Positions 17,121 to 25,122 of a stretch of 64,000 bases of DNA are shown here, in pieces. This DNA is from Rhizobium jaguaris. GTDB taxonomy: Bacteria; Pseudomonadota; Alphaproteobacteria; Rhizobiales; Rhizobiaceae. The DNA lies in assembly GCF_003627755.1 (NCBI RefSeq), contig NZ_CP032696.1, positions 434,001 to 498,000 on the forward strand, given 5' to 3'. A program made the position numbers and the translations under genes. Below the pieces are notes generated by a model, which saw only the letters and a list, made by a program, of their open reading frames with translations, did no database searches and was not told the origin of the DNA. Each line of letters begins with the position of its first letter. Position 1 is the first letter of the stretch.

Positions 17121-17999
17121 CTACCAATTGAGGATCGGCTGCATCGCAGCCCTGAATTCGGCCTTTTCTTCGGCGCTGAGCTCGCCGAGGGGCGCCCTGC
17201 AGTTGCCGACCGGCAGACCTTGGAGCTCGCAGCCGTACTTGACCTTCTGCACGAACTTGCCGCTCTCCAGGATGTTCATCGCGCGATAGAGAACGATCAT
17301 CTTCTCGCGCGCGGCGTTTAGATCGCCTGAGCGGAAGGTGCGGTCGAGATCGACGCAGGCCTTCGCCATGCAGTTGGCCGGACCGCAGATCCACGCGTCG
17401 GCACCCCAGAACATGAAGTCGAGTGCGATATCATCCGAACCGGAGACGAGGGCGATGCGGCCCTTATACCGCGAGTGAATGTCGATCGCCCGCTGGAGGG
17501 AACCGGAGCTCTCCTTTATGCCGAGAACACGCGGATCGTCAGCAAGAGCATCCAGGATATCGAAACCGATCTCCACGCCATCCTTATAGGGATAGCTGTA
17601 GAGGATGAGATTGATGTCGGTCTCCCCGAGCACTCTTTGGAAATGAGCGAGGAGCTCCTCCTGGGTCGGGCGGGTGTAGAACGGTGTCGCGAGCAGAACG
17701 GTGTCGTAACCGATCTCCTTGGCCTGCAGCGTGTTCTCGATGACCTCGCGGGTCGCGGGAGCATTTGTACCAGCAATCAGGATTTCACCTTCATTAGCGA
17801 AGTCCTTGACGAACTTCAGCACTTCGAGGCGCTCGTCATTGGACAGCGCGGAGTATTCGCCCGTAGATCCCATCGGAACCCAGCCTGTGACCCCCGCTTC
17901 GCGCATGGCGGTAAGATGCTTCTCATAGGCCTTGAAATCGACCTTTCCGTTCGCGTCGAACGGGGTGATTAGCGCGGGCATGACGCCGGAAAGCTTCAT
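17121..17999 (-). CDS. DapA-family lyase, probable pyrroline-4-hydroxy-2-carboxylate deaminase
   Basis: The 292-aa TIM barrel of the DHDPS/NAL superfamily has a Schiff-base Lys in VLGIKESSGS, a catalytic Tyr in LILYSYPYK and the substrate loop MGSTGEYSALS. Class members handle 2-keto-acid-like substrates. Between a D-amino-acid dehydrogenase and an ALDH it best fits the deaminase that converts pyrroline-4-hydroxy-2-carboxylate into alpha-ketoglutarate semialdehyde and ammonia. True DapA is unlikely because no lysine-pathway genes are nearby. It follows the second permease by 25 bp. Confidence 0.82.
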   Translation of the reverse strand: MKLSGVMPALITPFDANGKVDFKAYEKHLTAMREAGVTGWVPMGSTGEYSALSNDERLEVLKFVKDFANEGEILIAGTNAPATREVIENTLQAKEIGYDTVLLATPFYTRPTQEELLAHFQRVLGETDINLILYSYPYKDGVEIGFDILDALADDPRVLGIKESSGSLQRAIDIHSRYKGRIALVSGSDDIALDFMFWGADAWICGPANCMAKACVDLDRTFRSGDLNAAREKMIVLYRAMNILESGKFVQKVKYGCELQGLPVGNCRAPLGELSAEEKAEFRAAMQPILNW

Positions 18000-18024
18000 T
18001 AGTTCATTCTCCTGTATCGATTGC

Positions 18025-18690
18025 TTAGATTGCGAGCTTCTCGAGGATCCGCCCTTCGACGAGCGTGACGGCGCGCGTCAGAGGGAAGGCGATCACGAAG
18101 TAGATCAGAGCGACGACAGTCAGCACTTCGACAGGCCGCGCGGTGTTGTTGGAGATGTTCTGTCCGACGAACATCAGGTCGGCCATGCCGACCGCTGAGA
18201 CGAGCGCGCTCTCCTTAAACAGGCTGACGCAGTTGGAGAGCAAGGTCGGGATAGCTCGCAGCACCGCCTGCGGAAGAATCACGCTCGTAACCTGGACCCG
18301 GCGTGGAAGACCAAGCGCAACGCATGCGTCGAACTGCTCCGGCCCGATGGACTTGAGACTTGCCCGGAACGTCTCGCTGGTGATCGCTCCCATGTAGAGC
18401 GTCAATGCTATGACACCTGACATGAAGTTCGAAAGTTCGACACCAAGGATCAGTGGCAGGCAGAAGAAGATCCAGAAAAGCTGGATCAGGACCGGCGTTC
18501 CGCGGAAGAACTCCACATAGATGCTAGAGATGAAACGAAGCGTCGTGCTGCGAGAGGTTCTGGCGAGGCCTACGAAGAACCCCAGCGAGCAACCCAGCAG
18601 GATACAGACAGCGGTGAGCTCAAGTGTCGTCAGTAACCCTAGAAGAAGAGCATGTTCGAACCGTGCAAGGACGGAGAAATCGAGCGACAT
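18025..18690 (-). CDS. Amino-acid ABC transporter permease (HisM/GlnP family) 2
   Basis: The 221-aa inner-membrane protein has about five helices and the ATPase-contacting EAA-type loop around SIGPEQFDACVALGLPRR, and carries the polar-amino-acid permease motif VEFFRGTPVLIQLFWIFF. ATG 18690 follows AGGAGG; longer frames upstream are not supported. It pairs with the permease immediately upstream (10-bp gap) to form a heterodimeric channel. Confidence 0.88.
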   Translation of the reverse strand: MSLDFSVLARFEHALLLGLLTTLELTAVCILLGCSLGFFVGLARTSRSTTLRFISSIYVEFFRGTPVLIQLFWIFFCLPLILGVELSNFMSGVIALTLYMGAITSETFRASLKSIGPEQFDACVALGLPRRVQVTSVILPQAVLRAIPTLLSNCVSLFKESALVSAVGMADLMFVGQNISNNTARPVEVLTVVALIYFVIAFPLTRAVTLVEGRILEKLAI

Positions 18691-18700
18691 CACAGCCCTC

Positions 18701-19363
18701 CTAGCTTGCGAGCAGTTGACGGCGGCGTTCCAGCAGGCCCACGATCTGGGTGACTGGAAATGACACGGCAAAATAGATGAGAGCGACGACCGTGAAGGTC
18801 TCGATGGGACGGTAGGTCTCTGTCGCCAGCGACTTTCCTTCGTACATGAGATCGGCGATCGCCACGATGGCCACAAGCGCGCTCTGCTGGAAGATGACAA
18901 TCCCGTTCGTCAGAAGCACGGGGATCGAGGCCCGGAACGCAGTCGGAAATACGATGTACATGACGCGCTGCCAGGGATTGAGCCCGAGCGCGATTCCTGC
19001 ATCGAGTTGCTCCTTGGGAACCGCCTGGATGGAGGCACGATAGGCCTCGGCGTTGAACGCAGTAAGATTGAGCCCAAGCGCCATGACGCCCATGGTGATC
19101 GGGTCAAGAAAGACGTCGAACAGCATAGGCACGCAGTAGAAAATCCAGACAATCTGCACGAGTGCCGGCGTGCAACGGAAGAATTCCACGAACAGCATGA
19201 AGGGCAATCGCACCACGCGGTACGGACTCATCAGCAGCAGTGCAAGCCCGAAGCCGGCGACGATGCCGATGATGTTGGCCGCGGCGGCAAGTTCCAGCGA
19301 GACCACCAATCCTCTTAGTAGAGGTGCGAAAGACACGGAATTGAAGTCGAAAGTATAGTTCAT
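18701..19363 (-). CDS. Amino-acid ABC transporter permease (HisM/GlnP family) 1
   Basis: This 220-aa paralogue of the neighbouring permease has FVEFFRCTPALVQIVWIFY and the EAA-type loop AVPKEQLDAGIALGLNPWQ. The start at 19363 is preceded by GGAGGCGGTC. It lies 11 bp after the ATPase gene. With the binding protein and ATPase it makes a complete importer for a polar or cyclic amino acid. Confidence 0.88.
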   Translation of the reverse strand: MNYTFDFNSVSFAPLLRGLVVSLELAAAANIIGIVAGFGLALLLMSPYRVVRLPFMLFVEFFRCTPALVQIVWIFYCVPMLFDVFLDPITMGVMALGLNLTAFNAEAYRASIQAVPKEQLDAGIALGLNPWQRVMYIVFPTAFRASIPVLLTNGIVIFQQSALVAIVAIADLMYEGKSLATETYRPIETFTVVALIYFAVSFPVTQIVGLLERRRQLLAS

Positions 19364-19374
19364 GACCGCCTCCT

Positions 19375-20157
19375 CTATTGCTTGATGTGGAAGACGCGGT
19401 CGATGAACTCCTTGGTACGCTCCTCCTTCGGAGAGCCGAGCACCTGTTCCGGAGGACCGTCCTCGACGACAACGCCGCCCGCACAGAAGATCACCCGCGA
19501 CGCAATATTCTTCGCAAACCACATGTCGTGCGTGACGATCATCATCGGCATGTTCTGCGAGGCGAGCTGCATGATGACGTGTTCGACCTCGCTGACCAGC
19601 TCGGGGTCGAGGGCCGACGTCACTTCGTCGAAGAGCATCAGCTTCGGATCGAGCATCAAGGCGCGGGCGATGGCAACACGCTGCTTCTGGCCACCGGAAA
19701 GTTGTGCCGGATAGGCCGTCGCCTTTGCACCGAGGCCGAATCTCTCAAGCAGGGCCTGTGCGCGGGCTTCCGCCTTGGCCTTCGGCTCGCCGCGCACCTT
19801 GCACGGCGCGAGGACAAGGTTTTGGATGACGTTGAGATGCGGGAAGAGCGTATAGTGCTGGAACACCATGCCGATCGAACGCCGGACTTCCGTGTCGATG
19901 ACGGTCTTCTTGCCCCGTCCATCGGACGAGATATAGGGCTTTCCGTCAAAGCTCACGCTTCCGCTGTCGATTTGTTCAAGACCCATCATGACGCGCAGGA
20001 GCGTGCTCTTGCCGCCGCCGCTGGGACCAATGACGACGACGCGGTCGCCGGGCTTCATTTCGATGTCGATGCCCTTGAGCACCTGAATTGCGCCATAGCC
20101 GTAGCTTTTGTGCAGCGCCTGCATTTTCACGAGGGGTAGGCTGGAAGACATGGTCAT
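19375..20157 (-). CDS. Amino-acid ABC transporter ATP-binding protein
   Basis: The 260-aa ATPase has Walker A GPSGGGKST, Q-loop MVFQHYTLFPH, signature LSGGQKQRVAIARAL, Walker B LMLFDEVTSALDPE and switch His in IVTHDMWFA. This is the GlnQ/HisP subfamily that energises uptake of polar amino acids. It is the second gene of the operon, 65 bp after the binding-protein gene. Confidence 0.92.
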   Translation of the reverse strand: MTMSSSLPLVKMQALHKSYGYGAIQVLKGIDIEMKPGDRVVVIGPSGGGKSTLLRVMMGLEQIDSGSVSFDGKPYISSDGRGKKTVIDTEVRRSIGMVFQHYTLFPHLNVIQNLVLAPCKVRGEPKAKAEARAQALLERFGLGAKATAYPAQLSGGQKQRVAIARALMLDPKLMLFDEVTSALDPELVSEVEHVIMQLASQNMPMMIVTHDMWFAKNIASRVIFCAGGVVVEDGPPEQVLGSPKEERTKEFIDRVFHIKQ

Positions 20158-20222
20158 GGCCGATCTCGGTTTGTCTGAAAGCGAGAACGGGCGCCGGCGG
20201 CGTGAGCCGACGCCCGGCTGGA

Positions 20223-21062
20223 TCAGTTGGAACCCTTGAGGACCTGATCGACGGCTTTCTTGATGAGCGCGTCCACCTGGCCTGTCGCAACCTTTTCTTC
20301 CAGGAAGATGTTCACCACTTCGACGTCGGCAGCCGACATGTTATGCGGCAGGCCGAAAGACACACCCTGCTTGGCAAGCGCAGGGGTCGGGTTGAGTGCG
20401 ACCGCCCAGTCGGGATTTGCCTGCGTAAGAAGCAGATTGGTGTCGGAGGCGTCGACCAGAACGTCGGCACGCTTCGAGGTCAGGGCCAGCCGCGTCTCGT
20501 CGTTGCCGGGAAGACGCATGATCGTGGCGTTCTTGACGGCAGCCGAGATGGCCTTGTCCTGCGCGGTGCCGGACATGACCGCCATGGTCACGCCTGCCTT
20601 GTCCAGATCGGCGACGGACGAAGCACCCTGCGGGATCTTGGGGTTATTCTTGTTGTAGGCGAGAGAGATCTGGTACTCCATCGCCGGGATCGAGAACTGC
20701 ACGGCCATGGCGCGAGCCGGCGTCCGGTTCAAGGCCAACGACACGTCCCACTTGCCAGCCTGAAGGCCGGCCACGATGTTGTCCCACGTGGTGTCGACGA
20801 ACTCGGGCTTCACTTTCAGAACCTCGGCGAATTCACGGCAAAGATCCGCATAGAACCCGGAGTACTCGCCCGTTGCCGGATCACGCATGATGTAGGGCGG
20901 AGCGACGGCGGCGCCGCACTTAAGCACGCCTGCTTTCTGCACGCCCTGCCAGTACCCTTCGGCCGTTTGGGCTTGAGCTGCGGTTATGGAAAGGCCTCCC
21001 ACCAGGGCGAGCGCGGGCATCGCCCGCAGTGCGGACGTTATCATCTTCGAAAGCATCGGCAT
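20223..21062 (-). CDS. Amino-acid ABC transporter substrate-binding protein
   Basis: This 279-aa periplasmic family-3 solute-binding protein has a signal peptide (LRAMPALALVGGLSITAAQAQ) and the fold motifs VLKCGAAVAPPYIMRDP, GEYSGFYADLCREFAEVL and DTTWDNIVAGLQAGKWDV. It heads the catabolic operon, so its ligand is probably the compound degraded by the downstream enzymes. ATG 21062 has an AGAGGA site. Confidence 0.87.
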   Translation of the reverse strand: MPMLSKMITSALRAMPALALVGGLSITAAQAQTAEGYWQGVQKAGVLKCGAAVAPPYIMRDPATGEYSGFYADLCREFAEVLKVKPEFVDTTWDNIVAGLQAGKWDVSLALNRTPARAMAVQFSIPAMEYQISLAYNKNNPKIPQGASSVADLDKAGVTMAVMSGTAQDKAISAAVKNATIMRLPGNDETRLALTSKRADVLVDASDTNLLLTQANPDWAVALNPTPALAKQGVSFGLPHNMSAADVEVVNIFLEEKVATGQVDALIKKAVDQVLKGSN

Positions 21063-21129
21063 TCCTCTTTTGCTATGCGCGAAGCGCGTTGTTCCACTCG
21101 TCGGCTGAAGCCGTTTCTGTTGTTTTTTG

Positions 21130-21176
21130 TGTCGGCTACGTGTCGACTGGCTATTAGTTGTCAACAGGGTGTCGAC
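21130..21176. promoter_or_regulatory. Cluster of four TGTCRRC half-sites between divergent promoters
   Basis: TGTCGGC (21130), TGTCGAC (21141), TGTCAAC (21159) and TGTCGAC (21170) are spaced 11, 18 and 11 bp, so the outer pairs sit one helical turn apart. They lie between the binding-protein gene and the divergent GntR gene. This is a likely operator for that GntR/FCD regulator; the binding is inferred. Confidence 0.5.
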
Positions 21177-21255
21177 AAAGTCAAGCGAAAATTTTATATT
21201 GCTGTGAAACTGGATTTCTGGCCCAATGCGCCTTCCGTGAGCGAAAGGGACTTAA

Positions 21256-21975
21256 GTGTCTGACGAAATTGAAGTGAAGCGAACCCGAGGAACGGGCTCG
21301 AGAAGCGTCTACGAAACACTGCGCAACGAGATCCTCTCCCTCGCGCTACCGCCGGGCCAACTGCTCGACGAGACGACGCTCGCTGAGCGCTTCAACATGT
21401 CCCGCGCGCCGGTCCGCGAAGCACTGATCCGGCTGGGGTCCGACGAACTGGTCGTGACCCTCTCGAACCGAAGCACGATCGTCTCGCCTATCGAGATCGC
21501 GACGTTTCCCAAATATGTCGAGGCTCTGGACATTGCACAGCGCATGAACACGAGGCTCGCTGCGGCACTGCGCACCGACGCCGACCTCAAGGTGATCGCC
21601 AAGCGCGACAAGGCCTTCGCGGCCGCGGTCAAGACCGGAAACCATCTGGCGATGTCGGAAGCCAACAAGGAATTCCACATGGCGATCGCCCATGCCGGCA
21701 AGAACCCGTATCTGGCGACGTTCTACGAGAAGCTTCTCTCCCAGGGCCAGCGCATGCTTCATCTGCATTTCGAGTATTTGGAAAGAACCCACGAAGGCTA
21801 CCTTCTGACAGACGAACACAGCCAGATGCTGGAAGCCATCCGCGATCGGAATGTTGACCGCGCCGACGAGCTCGCTCACGCCCACACGCGCCAGTTCCAG
21901 CAAAACTTCATCAACTTCATGCGGGAGAACTACACGACCGACGTAGCGCTCGGGCCGCTCAAGGCTGCCGAGTAG
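21256..21975 (+). CDS. GntR-family (FadR/FCD) transcriptional regulator
   Basis: The 239-aa protein has an N-terminal winged helix (VYETLRNEILSLALPPGQLL then LAERFNMSRAPVREALIRL) and a C-terminal all-helical FCD ligand domain with metal-ligand-type residues (D, H in EFHMAIAH, H in TDEHSQM, H in AHAHTRQF). It is divergent from the uptake/catabolic operon and overlaps its control region, so it is the probable local regulator responding to the substrate. The start is a GTG at 21256. Confidence 0.88.
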   Translation: MSDEIEVKRTRGTGSRSVYETLRNEILSLALPPGQLLDETTLAERFNMSRAPVREALIRLGSDELVVTLSNRSTIVSPIEIATFPKYVEALDIAQRMNTRLAAALRTDADLKVIAKRDKAFAAAVKTGNHLAMSEANKEFHMAIAHAGKNPYLATFYEKLLSQGQRMLHLHFEYLERTHEGYLLTDEHSQMLEAIRDRNVDRADELAHAHTRQFQQNFINFMRENYTTDVALGPLKAAE

Positions 21976-21978
21976 AGT

Positions 21979-22761
21979 ATGGCGATTTCAAGCATCGGCT
22001 TCGTCGGAACCGGAGCCATAACCGAAGCCATGGTCCGCGGAATCCTCGCTGAACCGCCCTTCACGGCACGAGTCTGCCTCTCCCCGCGTAACGAGCAGAC
22101 CGCCGGCCGCCTTGCATCCGAGTTCGCACCCGTGGAGGTCGCAAGGGACAACCAAACCGTGGTCGATAGCACTGACCTTGTTGTCCTGGCGATACGTCCG
22201 CAGGTCGCCGAGGCGGTCGTCAAAGATCTCCTCTTCCGTCCAGGCCAGCTCGTGATCAGCCTCGTCGCGGCGACAGAAAGACAGACGCTGCTCGACTGGA
22301 TCGGTGCGGACGTCCGTCTGGTTCAGGCAATCCCGCTGCCCTTCGTCGCCACCAGGCAGGGCGTTACGGCAATCTATCCTCCGGACACGGACGTCGCCGC
22401 GCTCTTCGACGCGCTTGGTGCCGCGGTGCAATGTGCGTCGAAGAAGGAGTACGATCTCCTAGCGGCCGCGAGCGCGCTGATGTCGACCTATTTCGGTGTG
22501 ATAGAAGCTGCAACCGTTTGGCTTGAAGGCAACGGGTTGGAGAGATCGAAGGCGCAGGCCTATCTCGCGCCTCTCTTCGAAAGCCTGGCAAGACGCGCGA
22601 GCGAGAGTTCGAAGACCGCCTTCTCCGAGCTCAGCCGAGAGTTTGCCACCAGGGGCGGTTTGAACGAACAGGTGTTGGCCGATTTTCAGACTGAGGGCGG
22701 GGCCGCAGCGCTGCAGACGGCGCTGGACCGCGTGCTCGCCCGCATCGAGGGCCGCACTTAG
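21979..22761 (+). CDS. Pyrroline-5-carboxylate reductase family protein (ProC-like)
   Basis: This 260-aa NAD(P) enzyme begins ISSIGFVGTGAITEAMV (Rossmann GxGxxG/A) and has the C-terminal helical domain with RGGLNEQVL, the analogue of the ProC substrate-binding PGG/GLxxx region. It starts 3 bp after the regulator's stop, so the two are co-transcribed. In an imino-acid degradation locus it could reduce a pyrroline carboxylate intermediate. Similarity to true ProC is only moderate, so the exact substrate is open. Confidence 0.75.
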   Translation: MAISSIGFVGTGAITEAMVRGILAEPPFTARVCLSPRNEQTAGRLASEFAPVEVARDNQTVVDSTDLVVLAIRPQVAEAVVKDLLFRPGQLVISLVAATERQTLLDWIGADVRLVQAIPLPFVATRQGVTAIYPPDTDVAALFDALGAAVQCASKKEYDLLAAASALMSTYFGVIEAATVWLEGNGLERSKAQAYLAPLFESLARRASESSKTAFSELSREFATRGGLNEQVLADFQTEGGAAALQTALDRVLARIEGRT

Positions 22762-23306
22762 AAGGTCGGCGGCGTGCAGGCGCTAATGACCTCACACGGG
22801 ACCGGGCCCACACACCGGAAGCGATGCGGGCGTCGGCTTTCGAAGTAGTAGGCGTCACCCGGGCCGAGGATTTTCCGCTCGTTGTCGACCGTGACCTCAA
22901 GTCTTCCGGAAAGGACGATGCCTCCCTCTTCGCCGTCGTGGACCAACGGAACCTTCCCGGTGTCCGCACCCGGCTGGTAGCATTCCTTCAGCATCTGCAG
23001 GCTCCTGCCGAACATGCTCTCGCCAACCTGGCGGTAGGAGATCCCGCCCTTGCCGATTTCGACCAGTTCTTCTGACGCATAGAACGCCTTCCTGGGCGTT
23101 TCCGGCTCGAGCGCGAAGAACTCCGCCAATCCGATAGGGATCCCATCGAGGATGCGCTTCAACGCCCCGACCGACGGGTTCGAGTTGTTCGATTCGATCA
23201 ACGAAATGGTGGAGTTCGGGACGCCTGTTTTCTTCGCGAGTTCCCGCTGGGACATGTTGTGGGCGGTGCGCACATAGCGCAGACGGTTTCCGATATCAAT
23301 CGACAT
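22758..23306 (-). CDS. XRE-family regulator with C-terminal cupin (PuuR-like)
   Basis: The 182-aa protein has an N-terminal HTH (RLRYVRTAHNMSQRELAKK, then GVPNSTISLIESN) and a C-terminal cupin barrel (VHDGEEGGIVLSGRLEVTV, GPGDAYYFESRRPHRF). This architecture is typical of regulators of polyamine or amino-acid metabolism. It is divergent from the omega-aminotransferase gene, which is its likely target. It is convergent with the ProC-like gene and overlaps it by 4 bp. ATG 23306 is preferred over a longer frame reaching 23339. Confidence 0.85.
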   Translation of the reverse strand: MSIDIGNRLRYVRTAHNMSQRELAKKTGVPNSTISLIESNNSNPSVGALKRILDGIPIGLAEFFALEPETPRKAFYASEELVEIGKGGISYRQVGESMFGRSLQMLKECYQPGADTGKVPLVHDGEEGGIVLSGRLEVTVDNERKILGPGDAYYFESRRPHRFRCVGPVPCEVISACTPPTF

Positions 23307-23447
23307 GGCCGGCTGTTCTGGTTGTTCAAGATAGACCAAACATTAGAATCGGAGCATCGATATTTCAATTGTTTACGCCACACAAGAAAAGGACTTGTTC
23401 GCTCTGCCGAAATGCCCGAATTCTTCACCGAGCCGAAGGAGGGCACG

Positions 23448-24782
23448 ATGGACCAAATCAACATGAAGAACGAACCCGCACTCGACAACTTCTGGATGCC
23501 GTTCACGGCCAACCGCCAGTTCAAGGCAGCGCCTCGCCTGCTCGCCTCCGCCGAAGGGATGTATTACACCGATGTCGACGGCAATCGCGTTCTCGACGGT
23601 ACGGCCGGCCTCTGGTGCTGCAACGCCGGCCACGGCCGCAAGAAGATATCGGAGGCGGTCGGGCGCCAGCTTTCCACGATGGATTTTGCGCCGACATTCC
23701 AGATGGGCCACCCGATCGCCTTCGACTTCGCAGCCAAACTTGCGAAGATCGCGCCCGGCGGTCCCTCTGCCGAGCTTGACCGCGTCTTCTTCACGGGCTC
23801 CGGTTCGGAATCGGTGGATACTGCCTTGAAGATCGCGATTGCCTATCAGCGGACAATCGGCCAGGGGACCCGCACCCGCATCATCGGCCGCGAGAAGGGC
23901 TATCACGGCGTCGGCTTCGGCGGCATTTCGGTCGGCGGCCTCGTGAACAATCGCAGGGTCTTCCCGCAGATCCCCGCAGACCATATGCGCCACACGCTCG
24001 ACCTTGACCGCAACGCCTTCTCCAAGGGCCTGCCGGAACACGGCGTCGAACTCGCCGATGATCTGGAGCGCCTCGTCCAGTTGCACGGCGCCGAAACCAT
24101 CGCGGCCGTCATCGTCGAGCCGATGTCGGGCTCGGCGGGTGTCATCCTGCCTCCGAAGGGCTATCTCGAAAAACTCCGCGCAACCGCCGACAAGCATGGA
24201 ATCCTGCTGATCTTCGACGAGGTGATCACTGGCTTCGGCCGTCTCGGAACGCCGTTTGCGACCGACTACTTCGGCGTCGTTCCCGACCTCGTCACGACGG
24301 CGAAAGGCTTGACGAACGGTACCATTCCGATGGGCGCGGTCTTCGCCAGCCGGAAGGTCTACGATGGCCTCATGGTCGGCCCCGAGAACGCCATCGAGCT
24401 GTTCCATGGATACACGTATTCCGGCCATCCGGTCGCCTGCGCAGCGGGCATCGCGACCCTCGACATCTACGAGGAGGAAGGCCTTCTTACGCGTGCCGCC
24501 ACCCTCGCCGACTACTGGCAGGACGCGCTGCATTCGCTGAAGGATCATCCCCACGTCGTCGACATCCGCAATCTTGGCCTCGTCGGCGCAGTCGAAGTCG
24601 CGCCTCGCGACGGCGCTCCGGGAACACGCGCCTATGACGTCTTCGTCGACTGCTTCCGGAAGGGTCTGCTGATCCGCGTGACCGGAGATATCATCGCTCT
24701 CTCGCCGCCGCTCATCGTCGAGAAGAGCGAGATCGACACGATCGTCTCCACGATCAGCGACGCCCTACAGCGCGTAGCATAA
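23448..24782 (+). CDS. Class III aminotransferase (omega-amino acid:pyruvate type)
   Basis: This 444-aa PLP enzyme has the phosphate-binding segment FFTGSGSESVDTALKIA, YHGVGFGGISVGG as in beta-alanine/omega-amino-acid:pyruvate aminotransferases, DEVITGFGRLG (Asp for the pyridine nitrogen) and the Schiff-base Lys in VTTAKGLTNG. The start at 23448 follows AGGAGGGCAC. It would transfer the terminal amino group of an omega-amino acid or polyamine derivative to pyruvate. The divergent XRE-cupin gene is its likely regulator. Confidence 0.9.
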   Translation: MDQINMKNEPALDNFWMPFTANRQFKAAPRLLASAEGMYYTDVDGNRVLDGTAGLWCCNAGHGRKKISEAVGRQLSTMDFAPTFQMGHPIAFDFAAKLAKIAPGGPSAELDRVFFTGSGSESVDTALKIAIAYQRTIGQGTRTRIIGREKGYHGVGFGGISVGGLVNNRRVFPQIPADHMRHTLDLDRNAFSKGLPEHGVELADDLERLVQLHGAETIAAVIVEPMSGSAGVILPPKGYLEKLRATADKHGILLIFDEVITGFGRLGTPFATDYFGVVPDLVTTAKGLTNGTIPMGAVFASRKVYDGLMVGPENAIELFHGYTYSGHPVACAAGIATLDIYEEEGLLTRAATLADYWQDALHSLKDHPHVVDIRNLGLVGAVEVAPRDGAPGTRAYDVFVDCFRKGLLIRVTGDIIALSPPLIVEKSEIDTIVSTISDALQRVA

Positions 24783-24922
24783 TCGATCGTTGCTTGAACT
24801 AGGCCACGGCGGAAATGACACCATTGCTGCCACGCGGAGAGCGCGATGCGCGAAGGTCGTCCATTGGCAGGTTTGAACATGACGGCATTGTGCTTGTTTT
24901 CGCCCATTGCCCCCGTCAATCT

Positions 24923-24936
24923 TGCGGATTTCCGCA
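24923..24936. promoter_or_regulatory. Palindrome TGCGGA-TT-TCCGCA, possible DctD-binding site
   Basis: Perfect 6-bp arms lie about 90 bp upstream of the sigma-54 promoter of dctA. Rhizobial DctD enhancer sites have a GCGGA...TCCGC core, so this is a good candidate upstream activating sequence. The link to DctD is from family knowledge, not shown here. Confidence 0.55.
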
Positions 24937-25010
24937 CGCGATTATGTTGCGCTCCGGCGCTCGAGGAAAAATGCCTCACTATTTCAGGGTGCTGATCGAG
25001 CCACGGTCGG

Positions 25011-25027
25011 TTGGCATGCCATTTGCC
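25011..25027 (+). promoter_or_regulatory. Sigma-54 (RpoN) -24/-12 promoter of dctA
   Basis: TTGGCATGCCATTTGCC has GG at 25013-25014 and GC at 25025-25026 with the obligatory 10-bp interval, matching TGGCAC-N5-TTGC closely. Transcription would start near 25037, about 86 nt upstream of the dctA ATG. Confidence 0.85.
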
Positions 25028-25122
25028 CGATCGCTCTATAAGGCAGCGGCCGCTGTCGATCGTTGGAAAGGTGGGCTGGGAGGCCCGGCCTGTTGCCGGA
25101 CTAGGCCCGCGTGGAGGATATC

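Noticed and set aside
17121..17999. 4-hydroxy-tetrahydrodipicolinate synthase (dapA)
   Set aside because: No lysine-pathway context; the operon of D-amino-acid dehydrogenase, ALDH and epimerase indicates a catabolic deaminase of the same fold.
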